64,000 nt of DNA from Gallintestinimicrobium propionicum (lineage in GTDB: Bacteria; Bacillota; Clostridia; Lachnospirales; Lachnospiraceae): positions 124,001 through 188,000 of the forward strand of contig NZ_JAOQJY010000002.1 of the NCBI RefSeq assembly GCF_025567525.1, read 5' to 3'. The notes beneath the pieces were generated by a model. It saw nothing but the letters and a program-made list of their open reading frames with translations. It did not search any database and was not told the DNA's origin. Both the position numbers and the translations under genes were made by a program. Positions 34,350-43,311 of the stretch are shown piece by piece (the stretch's first letter is position 1; every line of letters starts with the position of its first letter).

Positions 34350-35532
34350 TAAATTTTTATATCCAAACGGCGGTTCAGAAACTTATATTTTCAAAATCGG
34401 ACAGCAGCTTCAGAAAATGGGGCATGAGGTACAGTATTTTGGAATGGAGCATGAGAACCGTATCGTTGGAAACCGGGTGGAAAGCTATACCAGAAACATG
34501 AACCTGAAGGATATGAAATTAAATAAAATCCTGTATCCGTTTCAGATCATTTATTCGTCCGAGGCACGAAAGAAAATCCGGCTGGTTTTGGATGACTTCC
34601 AGCCGGATGTTGTACATTTGAATAATTTTAACTTTCAGCTTACCCCTTCCATCCTGTATGAGATCCGGAAATATGAAAAACAGACAGGACGGCATGTGCG
34701 TATTTTGTACACGGCGCATGACAGCCAGTTAGTCTGTCCGAACCATCTAATGCAGAATCCGATTACCGGACAGCGGTGCACGAAATGCATGGAAAAAAAT
34801 GCGTGGTGCTGTGTACAGGGAAAATGTATTCATGGATCAACTGTGCAGAGCATTCTGGCTGCTTTTGAACATACGCTGTACAGAAATCTCAAAACCTATC
34901 GAAGAATCGATCAGATTATCTGTCCGAGCCAGTTTATGCAGGAGCGCCTTGCGACAGATTCTGTGCTGAAACCCAGGCTTATATTGCTGCGCAATTTTGC
35001 AGATATGGAGACGTCAGATGGAAGTCAGAAAAAGGATTATGTCTTCTATTTTGGCAGATATTCGGAGGAAAAAGGAATCCGGACTTTGTTAAAGGTCTGC
35101 CGGAATTTGCCGGAAATTCCGTTTGTCTTTGCCGGCAGCGGAGATCTGGAAAATCTGGTAAATGCAGCTCCAAACGTGGAAAATGTTGGATTTTTGTCGG
35201 GAGAGGCGCTGAGCAGAAAAATTGCGGAAGCCCGATTTACGATTTTCCCATCAGAATGTTACGAAAACTGTCCCTTCAGCGTAATGGAGTCTGTTTTGAA
35301 CGCTACCCCGGTCATTGGAACAAATGCAGGCGGAGTTCCGGAGCTGATCGAAGAAGGAAAAACAGGAGAGCTGTTTGAAGCAGGGAATGAGGAAGAGCTG
35401 ACGCAGAAGGTAAAAGCGCTGTGGCAGGATCGAAAACGTTGTGAAAAATATGCGGAGAATTGTAAAACAGTACATTTTGATACATTGGAAGAATACTGTG
35501 AAAAACTGTGCGGGCTTTACAAGGGGGAATAA
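34330..35532 (+). CDS. Family 4 glycosyltransferase
   Basis: 400 aa. LIVNKFLYPNGGSETYIFKIG gives the acceptor loop; TAHDSQLVCPNHL and a cysteine-rich patch (CTKCMEKNAWCCVQGKC) could bind metal or be disulfide-free structural Cys. The donor half has VFYFGRYSEEKGI and PSECYENCPFSVMESVLNATPVIGTNAGG. It overlaps the fusion gene by 20 bases. Specificity unknown. Confidence 0.9.
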   Translation: MRILIVNKFLYPNGGSETYIFKIGQQLQKMGHEVQYFGMEHENRIVGNRVESYTRNMNLKDMKLNKILYPFQIIYSSEARKKIRLVLDDFQPDVVHLNNFNFQLTPSILYEIRKYEKQTGRHVRILYTAHDSQLVCPNHLMQNPITGQRCTKCMEKNAWCCVQGKCIHGSTVQSILAAFEHTLYRNLKTYRRIDQIICPSQFMQERLATDSVLKPRLILLRNFADMETSDGSQKKDYVFYFGRYSEEKGIRTLLKVCRNLPEIPFVFAGSGDLENLVNAAPNVENVGFLSGEALSRKIAEARFTIFPSECYENCPFSVMESVLNATPVIGTNAGGVPELIEEGKTGELFEAGNEEELTQKVKALWQDRKRCEKYAENCKTVHFDTLEEYCEKLCGLYKGE

Positions 35533-37134
35533 ATGGAAATAACCGGAAATGACAGAGCTTGGAAAGAGGAATTAACGACGGGAGAAATTTTTTTCTGCCT
35601 GTTTTTTGGGACGCTTTTGTTTGCCAAAGGAGTAGGTTTATATGACGGACAGGGCATATTCCGAATTTTTCTGTTGATCGCATCGGCATTTTGGGGCCTG
35701 AAAATGCTGACAACAGAGTGGGAGATCAGAGAACTTCTGACTGCTGTTATTTTACTGCTTCTTGGATGGACGGCATATCGCTCATCAGGGGAAAAGGCAG
35801 CCCTTGTTTCCATGATGGTAATTACCGGGATGAAAGGGGTATCTGTGCGGAAGGTATTTCGGACAGGGCTTGTGATCTGGACGGGATGCTTTGTTGTCAC
35901 GGTATTGCTTGCTTTGACCGGCACAATTGAACCACTTATGCTGGTACACAATAAGGCAGGGCTGGGCTATGTGATACGAAATTCTTTGGGATACACGCAT
36001 CCGAATGTATTACATATTTCCTATGTAATTTTACTCGCATTCTGGTTCTATACGTTTCAGTGGACTGGGAAAAAGCTGCTGAAAGCTGTGGGGATAGCCT
36101 TTCTGGGAAATCTCTATATTTTTGCATATTCTTTGAGCTATACAGGCTTTGCACTGACAGTTTTTTATCTCGTGCTTTTGGTATATATTTCTTTTCGCAA
36201 AAAAAGGACGAAAGCAGAAAATGTGCTGCTGTGGTGTATTTACCCTGTATGTGCGCTGGGCTCTGTGATCGGTCCTCTTGTTTTGACGGGGAAAGCATTC
36301 GATATCGTAAATAAGCTGGTAAATACCCGGTTTTATCTGTCCCGGCATTATCTGACGAACTATCCGCTGACCTTGTTCGGAGGACAGGTGAAAGGCGGAA
36401 ACAGCTGGTCGGTTGACTGCTCCTATGTGTATTGTCTGATGTATTACGGTGTTGTTTTAGCCGTTTTGTTTTTTGTGGCATATGCCGGCTGTATTGCAGA
36501 TCTGATCCGCAGGAGACAGGATGACGCACTGGCTGTAGTGGTAGGGTTTTTGGCAGCAGGCTTTACAGAGCCGTTTTTGTTCAATTTTTCCTTTAAAAAT
36601 TTGACACTCCTTTTCCTTGGAGCTTATTTTTACAGCCTTTTTGCAAAATTGCAAAGCAAAGAGAAAAAGAAAATTGGTACATTTCGGCTTCTATGTCTGA
36701 AAAAGGACAGTTTTGTGATTTGTATTCCGCCCCGGTTTGGAAAGGTCAGAGAGATCACGATCAGAAGAAAAAAATGGATAACGGTATCCGGCATGATCGC
36801 GGGTATTTTACTTGGCGGTATCCTGGGCATGGAGTTGATTCACGTTCCGTCTTATGTCATCGTGAATAAAAGCTGCAGCGACCGCGTTGGAGGCAGAGAG
36901 GATTATGAAATCTTCGGGGAGCTTCCGGAAGAAATCCGTGCAGATAGCCTGCAGATAGCCTGCCAGGGAGAGGATACGAAGGTATATGTGTTTGAAGGAA
37001 GCACGGTTACGCTGGAAAAATATAGAAGAGAGCTGAGTGCAGCCCTTGGAGGAGGAGTTCTTGGAGGCAGCATTGCTTTTGCGGCAGCAATAGCTGTGGG
37101 ATCGCGTAAGAAGAAAGAGGATGCAGAGCAATGA
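35533..37134 (+). CDS. Wzy-like polymerase with an extra C-terminal domain
   Basis: 533 aa. The first 370 residues are about ten helices with RNSLGYTHPNVLH and a large outer loop holding LFGGQVKGGNSWSVDCSYVY, similar in order to the polymerase at 17867. After a basic segment (KLQSKEKKKIG...RRKKW) there are two more hydrophobic helices flanking about 85 residues that include NKSCSDRVGGREDYEIFGELPEE-like polar sequence. The C-terminal addition is not part of a normal Wzy and its role is unknown. The start abuts the previous stop. Confidence 0.75.
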   Translation: MEITGNDRAWKEELTTGEIFFCLFFGTLLFAKGVGLYDGQGIFRIFLLIASAFWGLKMLTTEWEIRELLTAVILLLLGWTAYRSSGEKAALVSMMVITGMKGVSVRKVFRTGLVIWTGCFVVTVLLALTGTIEPLMLVHNKAGLGYVIRNSLGYTHPNVLHISYVILLAFWFYTFQWTGKKLLKAVGIAFLGNLYIFAYSLSYTGFALTVFYLVLLVYISFRKKRTKAENVLLWCIYPVCALGSVIGPLVLTGKAFDIVNKLVNTRFYLSRHYLTNYPLTLFGGQVKGGNSWSVDCSYVYCLMYYGVVLAVLFFVAYAGCIADLIRRRQDDALAVVVGFLAAGFTEPFLFNFSFKNLTLLFLGAYFYSLFAKLQSKEKKKIGTFRLLCLKKDSFVICIPPRFGKVREITIRRKKWITVSGMIAGILLGGILGMELIHVPSYVIVNKSCSDRVGGREDYEIFGELPEEIRADSLQIACQGEDTKVYVFEGSTVTLEKYRRELSAALGGGVLGGSIAFAAAIAVGSRKKKEDAEQ

Positions 37135-38270
37135 AAATTCTGATGCTGGTAAACTGGAAGGTGCTTTCCTGTAAAGAAACGCCGAATGATAAACAGCCTC
37201 CGGATTATCGGGTAGAAGGAGAGCCTTATTGGTTTTACAGATATTTTAATCAGAAAGATGATGTAGATATTATCGATATATCGAGTGTTTCGTGGCTTGA
37301 AAATTTCGAACGGAAAAAGCTGCGGTTTTATGTGCTTCAGGCATTGAAAGCAATTCCTAAACTCCATAAATATGACCTGATCGTGTCACACGGGATGCAG
37401 AGTGCGGTTGTAGTATGCCTGTATCGGCGCTTTTTTAGGGGAAAAGAAAAACATATTGTTTTTGATATCGGCTCCTTTAACAGTGCGGCAGAAAGCGGCA
37501 GCGCTCTGAAGCTGATGCAGTTTGCATCCAGGTCGATTGACGGACTGATTTATCATACGAGTGCACAGCATGCGTATTATGAAAAATTTTTCCCATGGCT
37601 GGTCGAAAAATCTCAGTTTGTCCGATTTGGAACAGATGGTGTTTTCTGGAAAAAGGAAACAGACTCCAAAGAGGAGATAGAAGGCGCTGCTGCAGTGGAA
37701 AATAGCTCCGTGCCCTATATCCTGTGTGTGGGTTATATCAAGCGGGACTGGGATACTCTGTATCGTGCATATGCAGCGCTTGCAAAGCAATATGAACTGC
37801 AGAGACCTGGGTTTATGCTGCCGGTGTTGAGAATGGTCGGCAAGGCAGAATATCAGCCTCCGGAAGGCGAAAGACTGTCGGAATGTGCAAAGCTGGAGCT
37901 GATCCCATATATTCCGGTGAGGGAATTGATGACACAGATCCAAAATGCACAATTTTGTGTACTCCCGTTGGAGTCGTTTTTGTATTCCTATGGACAGATG
38001 ACGCTCCTGCAGCAGATGGCACTGGGAAAAGCTGTGATTGTAGCAAAAGTGCCGAGTATGCTGGACTATGTACAAGATGGGGAGAACGCATGCTTTTATG
38101 AAGCAAAAAATGCTTCGGATCTATGCGGTAAAATGGAAGATTTTTTAAAAAATCCGGAACGCAGGGAAACCATTGGGAGCAATGCGGCAGATTATGTGAA
38201 AAGAGTACATAATGAAAAAGACATGGCACTTCAGATTGAAGCATTTTATGACAGCGTGTTAAAGGGATAA
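37131..38270 (+). CDS. Family 4-like glycosyltransferase
   Basis: 379 aa. Less typical N-terminal half (MLVNWKVLSCKETPNDKQPPDY), then GSFNSAAESGS; the donor half has ILCVGYIKRDWDTLYRAY and LPLESFLYSYGQMTLLQQMALGKAVIVAKVPS, where the E...Q pattern replaces the usual E...E pair. GT-B fold is likely. It overlaps the polymerase by 4 bases (ATGA). Specificity unknown. Confidence 0.78.
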   Translation: MKILMLVNWKVLSCKETPNDKQPPDYRVEGEPYWFYRYFNQKDDVDIIDISSVSWLENFERKKLRFYVLQALKAIPKLHKYDLIVSHGMQSAVVVCLYRRFFRGKEKHIVFDIGSFNSAAESGSALKLMQFASRSIDGLIYHTSAQHAYYEKFFPWLVEKSQFVRFGTDGVFWKKETDSKEEIEGAAAVENSSVPYILCVGYIKRDWDTLYRAYAALAKQYELQRPGFMLPVLRMVGKAEYQPPEGERLSECAKLELIPYIPVRELMTQIQNAQFCVLPLESFLYSYGQMTLLQQMALGKAVIVAKVPSMLDYVQDGENACFYEAKNASDLCGKMEDFLKNPERRETIGSNAADYVKRVHNEKDMALQIEAFYDSVLKG

Positions 38271-38275
38271 CTGGA

Positions 38276-39334
38276 ATGAAAATAATTTTTGTAATGGTAA
38301 ATATGGCAGGAGGCGGAGCAGAACGGGTGATTTCTATTCTGGCAAACCGTTTTGTGAAGCTGGGAAATCAGGTTGCAATCCTGATGACTGCAGGAGATAC
38401 GGTTGCCTATGAATTGGATCCTGCAATTGAATTGTTCTGTGCGGGAAGCGTGTCCGGCGGAAGTATGAAGAAGCGTCTTGAACGGATCAAAAATATGCGT
38501 CGCTTTCTGAAAAAGAATCGGGATGCGGTACTTATTTCCTTTGGTCCGGGGACGAGCTTTTTTACAGTACTTGCGGATCTGTTTTTAGACCATCCGCTTT
38601 GCATTTCTGAAAGAAATGACCCGGCAGCCTGTGGACATCCGTATTTGAGAAATCTGATTTATGCAAGGGCGGATCGTCTGGTTTTTCAGACCGAGGATGC
38701 CATGCAGAGCTTCCCTGAAAAATTACGAAAAAAGGGATGCGTGATTCCGAATCCGGTTATGAAGGGACTGCCGTCTGCGTTTGTGGGAGAACGGGAAAAA
38801 ACGATCGTTGCCGTCGGAAGACTGCAGACCCAGAAAAATTATGGCATGCTGCTGAAAGCATTTGCACGCTTTCACAAGAAATATCCGGAGTACAGTCTGC
38901 ACATTTATGGAAAGGGAGAAATGCTGGAGGAGCTGCAGAAGGAGGCACAACAGCTGCAGATCGATGCGGCAGTTGTATGGGAAGGCTTCCGAAAGGATGT
39001 CCTGAGTTGTATCCTTTCCGCAGGAATGTATGTTTTGCCGTCAAATTATGAGGGAATTTCCAATGCGCTCTTGGAAGCAATGGCGATCGGACTTCCGGTA
39101 ATTTCTACAGATTGCCCTATCGGCGGTTCAAAAATGTGCATTCAGGATGGGAAAAATGGACTTCTCGTTCCCTGCGGAGAGGAAGAAAAATTTGCGGAGG
39201 CCATGATGTGTCTGGCAAAGGATCGGGAATATGCGGACGCTCTGGGAAAAGAGGCGGCAAACATCCGCAGCAGCTTTTCAGAAGAAACCATCAGCCAAAA
39301 ATGGTTGGATGAATTATCGGAAATAAGAAAATAA
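38276..39334 (+). CDS. Family 4 glycosyltransferase
   Basis: 352 aa. MVNMAGGGAERVISILANRFVKLG, SERNDPAACGHPYLR, VAVGRLQTQKNYGMLLKAF and SNYEGISNALLEAMAIGLPVISTDCPIGG are the classical GT4 blocks with both donor-site glutamates. The tail is closely related to the truncated GT4 at the left edge of the window. Relatives include GalNAc/glucosyl transferases of capsule loci. Five bases separate it from the previous gene. Confidence 0.92.
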   Translation: MKIIFVMVNMAGGGAERVISILANRFVKLGNQVAILMTAGDTVAYELDPAIELFCAGSVSGGSMKKRLERIKNMRRFLKKNRDAVLISFGPGTSFFTVLADLFLDHPLCISERNDPAACGHPYLRNLIYARADRLVFQTEDAMQSFPEKLRKKGCVIPNPVMKGLPSAFVGEREKTIVAVGRLQTQKNYGMLLKAFARFHKKYPEYSLHIYGKGEMLEELQKEAQQLQIDAAVVWEGFRKDVLSCILSAGMYVLPSNYEGISNALLEAMAIGLPVISTDCPIGGSKMCIQDGKNGLLVPCGEEEKFAEAMMCLAKDREYADALGKEAANIRSSFSEETISQKWLDELSEIRK

Positions 39335-39365
39335 AGAAGGAAACTATAACAACAGGAGACGGAAA

Positions 39366-40505
39366 ATGCGGTTTTTATATGTTGCGCCGAGATATCATAC
39401 AAATCAGGTTCCGATCATACGCGGATTAAAACGAAAAGGGCACGAAGTATGCTTTTTAAGTCAATATGCCGGAAAAGTGGAGGACTATTCCGATCTGACG
39501 CCGACAGTGATCGGGTATTCCGGATTTTTCCTGTTTTTTGACCGAATCTATATGGCCCTTATGAAAAATAGGGACGCCTATGCCGGAGACAGAAAGATGA
39601 AGTGCGGGTTTCCTCCGATCGGAAAATTAAAACGGGCGATTCGGGACAGCCATGGGGATGTGGCAATTTTACGGGAACGTTCCGTGTATTCGATCTGCGC
39701 CTATTTACTTTGCAAAAAGTATAAAATCCCGGCAATTTTATATAACCAAAGTCCGCTCTGGGAGGACTGTATAAAAAATGACCCGGCGCATCGACTGATG
39801 CGTTTATTGACTCCGACAGTGAGAATGACGCCGGTAATGGGCGTTCAGGACGGCAGAAAGGTAAAAGAGCCGGGGGCTGCATTTGTTCCGTTTGTAATGG
39901 AACCGGAGCAAAAAGCGGAGGAAAAACGCTGGATAAAAGACGGTATCACACATATTTTTTCCATCGGAAAATATGAAGAGAGAAAAAATCACCGGATGCT
40001 GGTGGAGATTGTGGAAGAGCTGTCTGCTGTTTATAACATACATCTAACCATTGCAGGGGAACGGACAACTTCTGCACATCAGGCATATTATGATCGGTTA
40101 GCGGCTTATATTGCCGATCATGGCCTGCAGGATAAGGTGACGCTTCTTGCCAATCTCAACAGACAGCAGGTCGCAGAACAATATCGGAAGGCAGATCTGT
40201 TTGTCATCCCAAGTACAAGAGAACCTGCATCGATTTCACAGCTGGAGGCAATGGCATTTTCCCTTCCGGTTGTGTGCGGAGACAAAAACGGAACTGCATG
40301 CTATGTGGAAAATGGCGTGAACGGATGGCAGTTTCAGGATAACCAGAAGGCTTCCCTGAAGGAAGTGCTGGACAAAATGGTAGGAAGTCCGGAGCAATTG
40401 CAGAAAATGGGACAGGAAAGCTACCGACTGATTCAGGAAAAATATCAGATCAAAAATTATCTGGAGGGAATAAAGGAACTGCTGAAAAAATTGGGGAAGG
40501 AATGA
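39366..40505 (+). CDS. Family 4 glycosyltransferase
   Basis: 379 aa. YVAPRYHTNQVPIIRGLKRKGHEV, LRERSVYSICAYLLCKKY, FSIGKYEERKNHRMLVEI and PSTREPASISQLEAMAFSLPVVCGDKNG. The first donor glutamate is in REPASIS and the second in QLEAMAF. The RBS is AGGAGAC before ATG 39366. Last mid-GC gene before the AT-rich pair. Specificity unknown. Confidence 0.88.
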   Translation: MRFLYVAPRYHTNQVPIIRGLKRKGHEVCFLSQYAGKVEDYSDLTPTVIGYSGFFLFFDRIYMALMKNRDAYAGDRKMKCGFPPIGKLKRAIRDSHGDVAILRERSVYSICAYLLCKKYKIPAILYNQSPLWEDCIKNDPAHRLMRLLTPTVRMTPVMGVQDGRKVKEPGAAFVPFVMEPEQKAEEKRWIKDGITHIFSIGKYEERKNHRMLVEIVEELSAVYNIHLTIAGERTTSAHQAYYDRLAAYIADHGLQDKVTLLANLNRQQVAEQYRKADLFVIPSTREPASISQLEAMAFSLPVVCGDKNGTACYVENGVNGWQFQDNQKASLKEVLDKMVGSPEQLQKMGQESYRLIQEKYQIKNYLEGIKELLKKLGKE

Positions 40506-40506
40506 A

Positions 40507-41376
40507 TTGTTAATGAAAGAAAAAGTCAAACGTTTCTTGGCTACATTTGTTTTTCAATTATATGAAAAAAATTTTTTAAAAAATAAAATTTCTGTAAATT
40601 CGATAGAACAGACTGTTGATCATATGCTTACGACAGAGGACAGTTTAGTAAGATTTGGAGATGGTGAAATAAAGTTGATTTCTGGAAAAGAGATTCCTCT
40701 TCAGAAACCAGATCAAAGGTTGATAGAACGTTTAAAAGAAATATTACAGACTGAGGAACAAGGAGTATGTATTGCATTGCCGGACATATTTTCAGGATTA
40801 TCAGCCTACACTGATAGAAGCAGAAATTTTTGGATGGAACATTTATTATTTCATCGTAAAGAATATAAACAATATTGCAGTAACAGGAAGTATGAAAATG
40901 CATTTTTTTCAAGACCGTATATTATGTATAAAAATAAAGATATTTGTTTTTCACGATTTGAAAAAATGAAGCACATTTGGAATGGTAAAAAAATTGTATT
41001 TGTAGAGGGAAATACTACTCATAATGGTGTGGGCGTAGATTTATTTGAAACCGCAGCGTCTATAGAACGAATTATTTGTCCGAGCTCACAGGCATGGGAA
41101 AAATATGAGGAAATCTTGGCTGTTTGTAAAAAACAATCGCCAGATCGATTGATCTTGATTTCGCTTGGAACGGCTGGAAAGGTGTTAGCGGTCGACTTGC
41201 ATCGCTTGGGATACCGTTCGATCGATATTGGTAATTTAGACATGGAGTATGAATGGTTCTTGGGGGGGGATATAGAAAAAAGAAGACTTTTAAAACATGA
41301 AATTTGTAATAGACAAGAAAATGAAGCAGCTGGTTATTTTGACTATTTGCAGCAGATTATAGCAATTATTCACTGA
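40507..41376 (+). CDS. SP_1767-type GT-D fold glycosyltransferase
   Basis: 289 aa. VRFGDGEIKLI near residue 50 (the DGE metal/nucleotide site), ICPSSQAWEKYEEIL, LILISLGTAGKVLAVDLHRLGYRSIDIGNLDMEYEWF and late Asp-Glu residues are diagnostic of the DUF1792 GT-D family, known from glycosylation of streptococcal serine-rich repeat proteins. Base composition is far richer in A+T than the upstream genes. The TTG at 40507 has AGGA at good spacing; ATG 40513 is the alternative start. Confidence 0.85.
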   Translation: MLMKEKVKRFLATFVFQLYEKNFLKNKISVNSIEQTVDHMLTTEDSLVRFGDGEIKLISGKEIPLQKPDQRLIERLKEILQTEEQGVCIALPDIFSGLSAYTDRSRNFWMEHLLFHRKEYKQYCSNRKYENAFFSRPYIMYKNKDICFSRFEKMKHIWNGKKIVFVEGNTTHNGVGVDLFETAASIERIICPSSQAWEKYEEILAVCKKQSPDRLILISLGTAGKVLAVDLHRLGYRSIDIGNLDMEYEWFLGGDIEKRRLLKHEICNRQENEAAGYFDYLQQIIAIIH

Positions 41377-41426
41377 ATCGAAAAATAGTAAAACTTAAAA
41401 ATAAAACATGGAGAGTAGGAGAAATT

Positions 41427-43184
41427 ATGTATAAAAAAATTTCATATATTTTTTCAAAGCGAGATAAATATAAAATAGTGATATTGTTTTTGATTATGGC
41501 TGCTGGAAGCTTTTTGGAAATGATGGGAATAGCTGTATTTCAGCCATTTGTCAATATTATTATGTCACCGGAAATTATTCAAAAGAATGAACATCTTTTG
41601 AATGTGTATAATTTTTTTTGCTGTAAAACAACGGAATCTTTTTTGACGATAGTAGCTGTAGGTATTATTGCAATTTATATTGTGAAAAATATTTATTTGT
41701 GGATAGAGCAGGATATGATTCTGAAATTTACTTATGGTATGCAGCAAAAATTATCTACAAGACTTCTGACTACATATTTGTCAGAGCCCTATACATTTCA
41801 TCTTAATAAAAATACGGCAGAATTGCAGAGAAGTATGCAGGAAGATACGGCACTTTTTACGCAATTATTAATGCATGCGTTACAACTTGTCGCAGAGATA
41901 ATTGTATGTATTGTTTTAGGGATTTATTTGTTTCGTGTAAGTCACTCTATTACAACGATAATTGTCGGATTATTAGTAGTATGTGTTGCGCTTTTTACAA
42001 AGCTTACAAAAAAATTTAATGAACAACTTGGAAAAGAATCTCAATTCTATAAGGGGAAGTTATACCAATGGGTAAATCAGTCTCTTGGCGGTGTAAAAGA
42101 AATTAAAGTGTTAAATAGAGAACATTTTTTTATCTCTTCATATAAGAATTATTATGAACTTTATATTAAGGGGGTTAGACTTAATCGGTTGCTTTCAATT
42201 TCTCCTAAATATATGGTAGAAGCAGTGTGTATGGCTGGACTTTTAATTGCAATTATTTTGAAATTAAATTTTGGCAGAAAAGAGCTGGATGCGTTTATTC
42301 CACAATTAGCGACGTTTGCAGTGGCAGCATTTCGATTACTTCCTTCGGTAGGAAGAATCAACGAACACGTAAGTAATATTTTGTATGCGGTACCTTCCTT
42401 GAATTTGATTTATGAAGATCTGAAGAATATTGAAGAATATCAGAATGAAAATGGAATAGAAGAGGAAAGAAGCTGGAGCTTTAAGAATGCTATTATCGCA
42501 AAGCATATTACATATGCTTATCCAAACACAGAAAAGAATGTATTGGAAGATACTGGGTGTGAAATTCCAAAAGGAAAAACGGTTGCTTTTATAGGAAGTT
42601 CGGGAGCTGGAAAAACAACGATGGTGGATATAATTTTAGGTTTGCTTACTCCACAGCGCGGAAAAGTTTTGGTGGATGATATAGATATATTCAAAAACCT
42701 AACAATGTGGCATCATCAGATTGGTTATATTCCACAAATAATTTATTTGTCGGATGATACGATTCGCAATAATATTGCTTTTGGCATAAATGAAGAGGAG
42801 ATTGATGAAAAAGCTGTTAAAATAGCATTGCAGAAAGCACAACTATTGGAGTTTGTGGAAATGCTTCCTGATGGTTTGGATACAGTTATCGGTGATAGAG
42901 GAATAAGATTGTCTGGGGGACAGAGACAACGAATTGGAATTGCAAGAGCACTTTATCACGATCCGGAAATCTTGGTATTGGATGAGGCGACATCGGCATT
43001 GGATAATGATACAGAAGCAGCGGTTATGGAATCAATTGAAAGTTTAAAAGGAAGCAAGACGATGATCATTATTGCACATCGTTTGACTACGGTCAAAAAT
43101 GCTGATATTATTTATGAGGTAGGAGAAGGAAAAGTTGTAGAACGTTCTGCTGAATATGTATTTGAGAAAGAGAAAGTAAATTGA
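41427..43184 (+). CDS. ABC transporter, fused membrane and ATPase domains (PglK-like flippase), AT-rich
   Basis: 585 aa. Six helices, then Walker A GSSGAGKTT (about 389), Q-loop GYIPQ, signature LSGGQRQR (about 495), Walker B ILVLDEATSALD (about 515) and IIAHRL. The order and many blocks equal those of the ABC flippase at 12709 (YIPQxIYLxDDxIRxNIAFG), so the two are paralogues, but codon choice here is AT-biased. It probably flips a lipid-linked glycan containing the sugar added by the adjacent GT-D enzyme. RBS TAGGAG. Confidence 0.92.
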   Translation: MYKKISYIFSKRDKYKIVILFLIMAAGSFLEMMGIAVFQPFVNIIMSPEIIQKNEHLLNVYNFFCCKTTESFLTIVAVGIIAIYIVKNIYLWIEQDMILKFTYGMQQKLSTRLLTTYLSEPYTFHLNKNTAELQRSMQEDTALFTQLLMHALQLVAEIIVCIVLGIYLFRVSHSITTIIVGLLVVCVALFTKLTKKFNEQLGKESQFYKGKLYQWVNQSLGGVKEIKVLNREHFFISSYKNYYELYIKGVRLNRLLSISPKYMVEAVCMAGLLIAIILKLNFGRKELDAFIPQLATFAVAAFRLLPSVGRINEHVSNILYAVPSLNLIYEDLKNIEEYQNENGIEEERSWSFKNAIIAKHITYAYPNTEKNVLEDTGCEIPKGKTVAFIGSSGAGKTTMVDIILGLLTPQRGKVLVDDIDIFKNLTMWHHQIGYIPQIIYLSDDTIRNNIAFGINEEEIDEKAVKIALQKAQLLEFVEMLPDGLDTVIGDRGIRLSGGQRQRIGIARALYHDPEILVLDEATSALDNDTEAAVMESIESLKGSKTMIIIAHRLTTVKNADIIYEVGEGKVVERSAEYVFEKEKVN

Positions 43185-43255
43185 TATTTTTATTTATATT
43201 AACGATATTAACGGGTTTTCAGGTTCTATTAGCGGGACATATTAGGAAAAAATAG
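43181..43255 (+). CDS. Possible 24-residue hydrophobic peptide
   Basis: TTG at 43181 overlaps the ABC flippase stop (TTGA) and opens a 24-codon frame: MIFLFILTILTGFQV, then LLAGHIRKK. It would be one membrane helix with a basic tail. It could be a true microprotein, a gene remnant, or chance in AT-rich DNA. No clear ribosome site. Confidence 0.2.
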   Translation: MIFLFILTILTGFQVLLAGHIRKK

Positions 43256-43259
43256 AGAA

Positions 43260-43286
43260 TTGTAAAATATCATATTTATCTATAAT
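43260..43286 (+). promoter_or_regulatory. Possible promoter for ugd
   Basis: TTGTAA (43260-43265) and TATAAT (43281-43286), spacer 15 bases, somewhat short. It is 26 bases before ATG 43312 and at the border where base composition returns to normal. Confidence 0.4.
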
Positions 43287-43311
43287 GCAAAATAAAAACG
43301 GAGGAAAAGCT

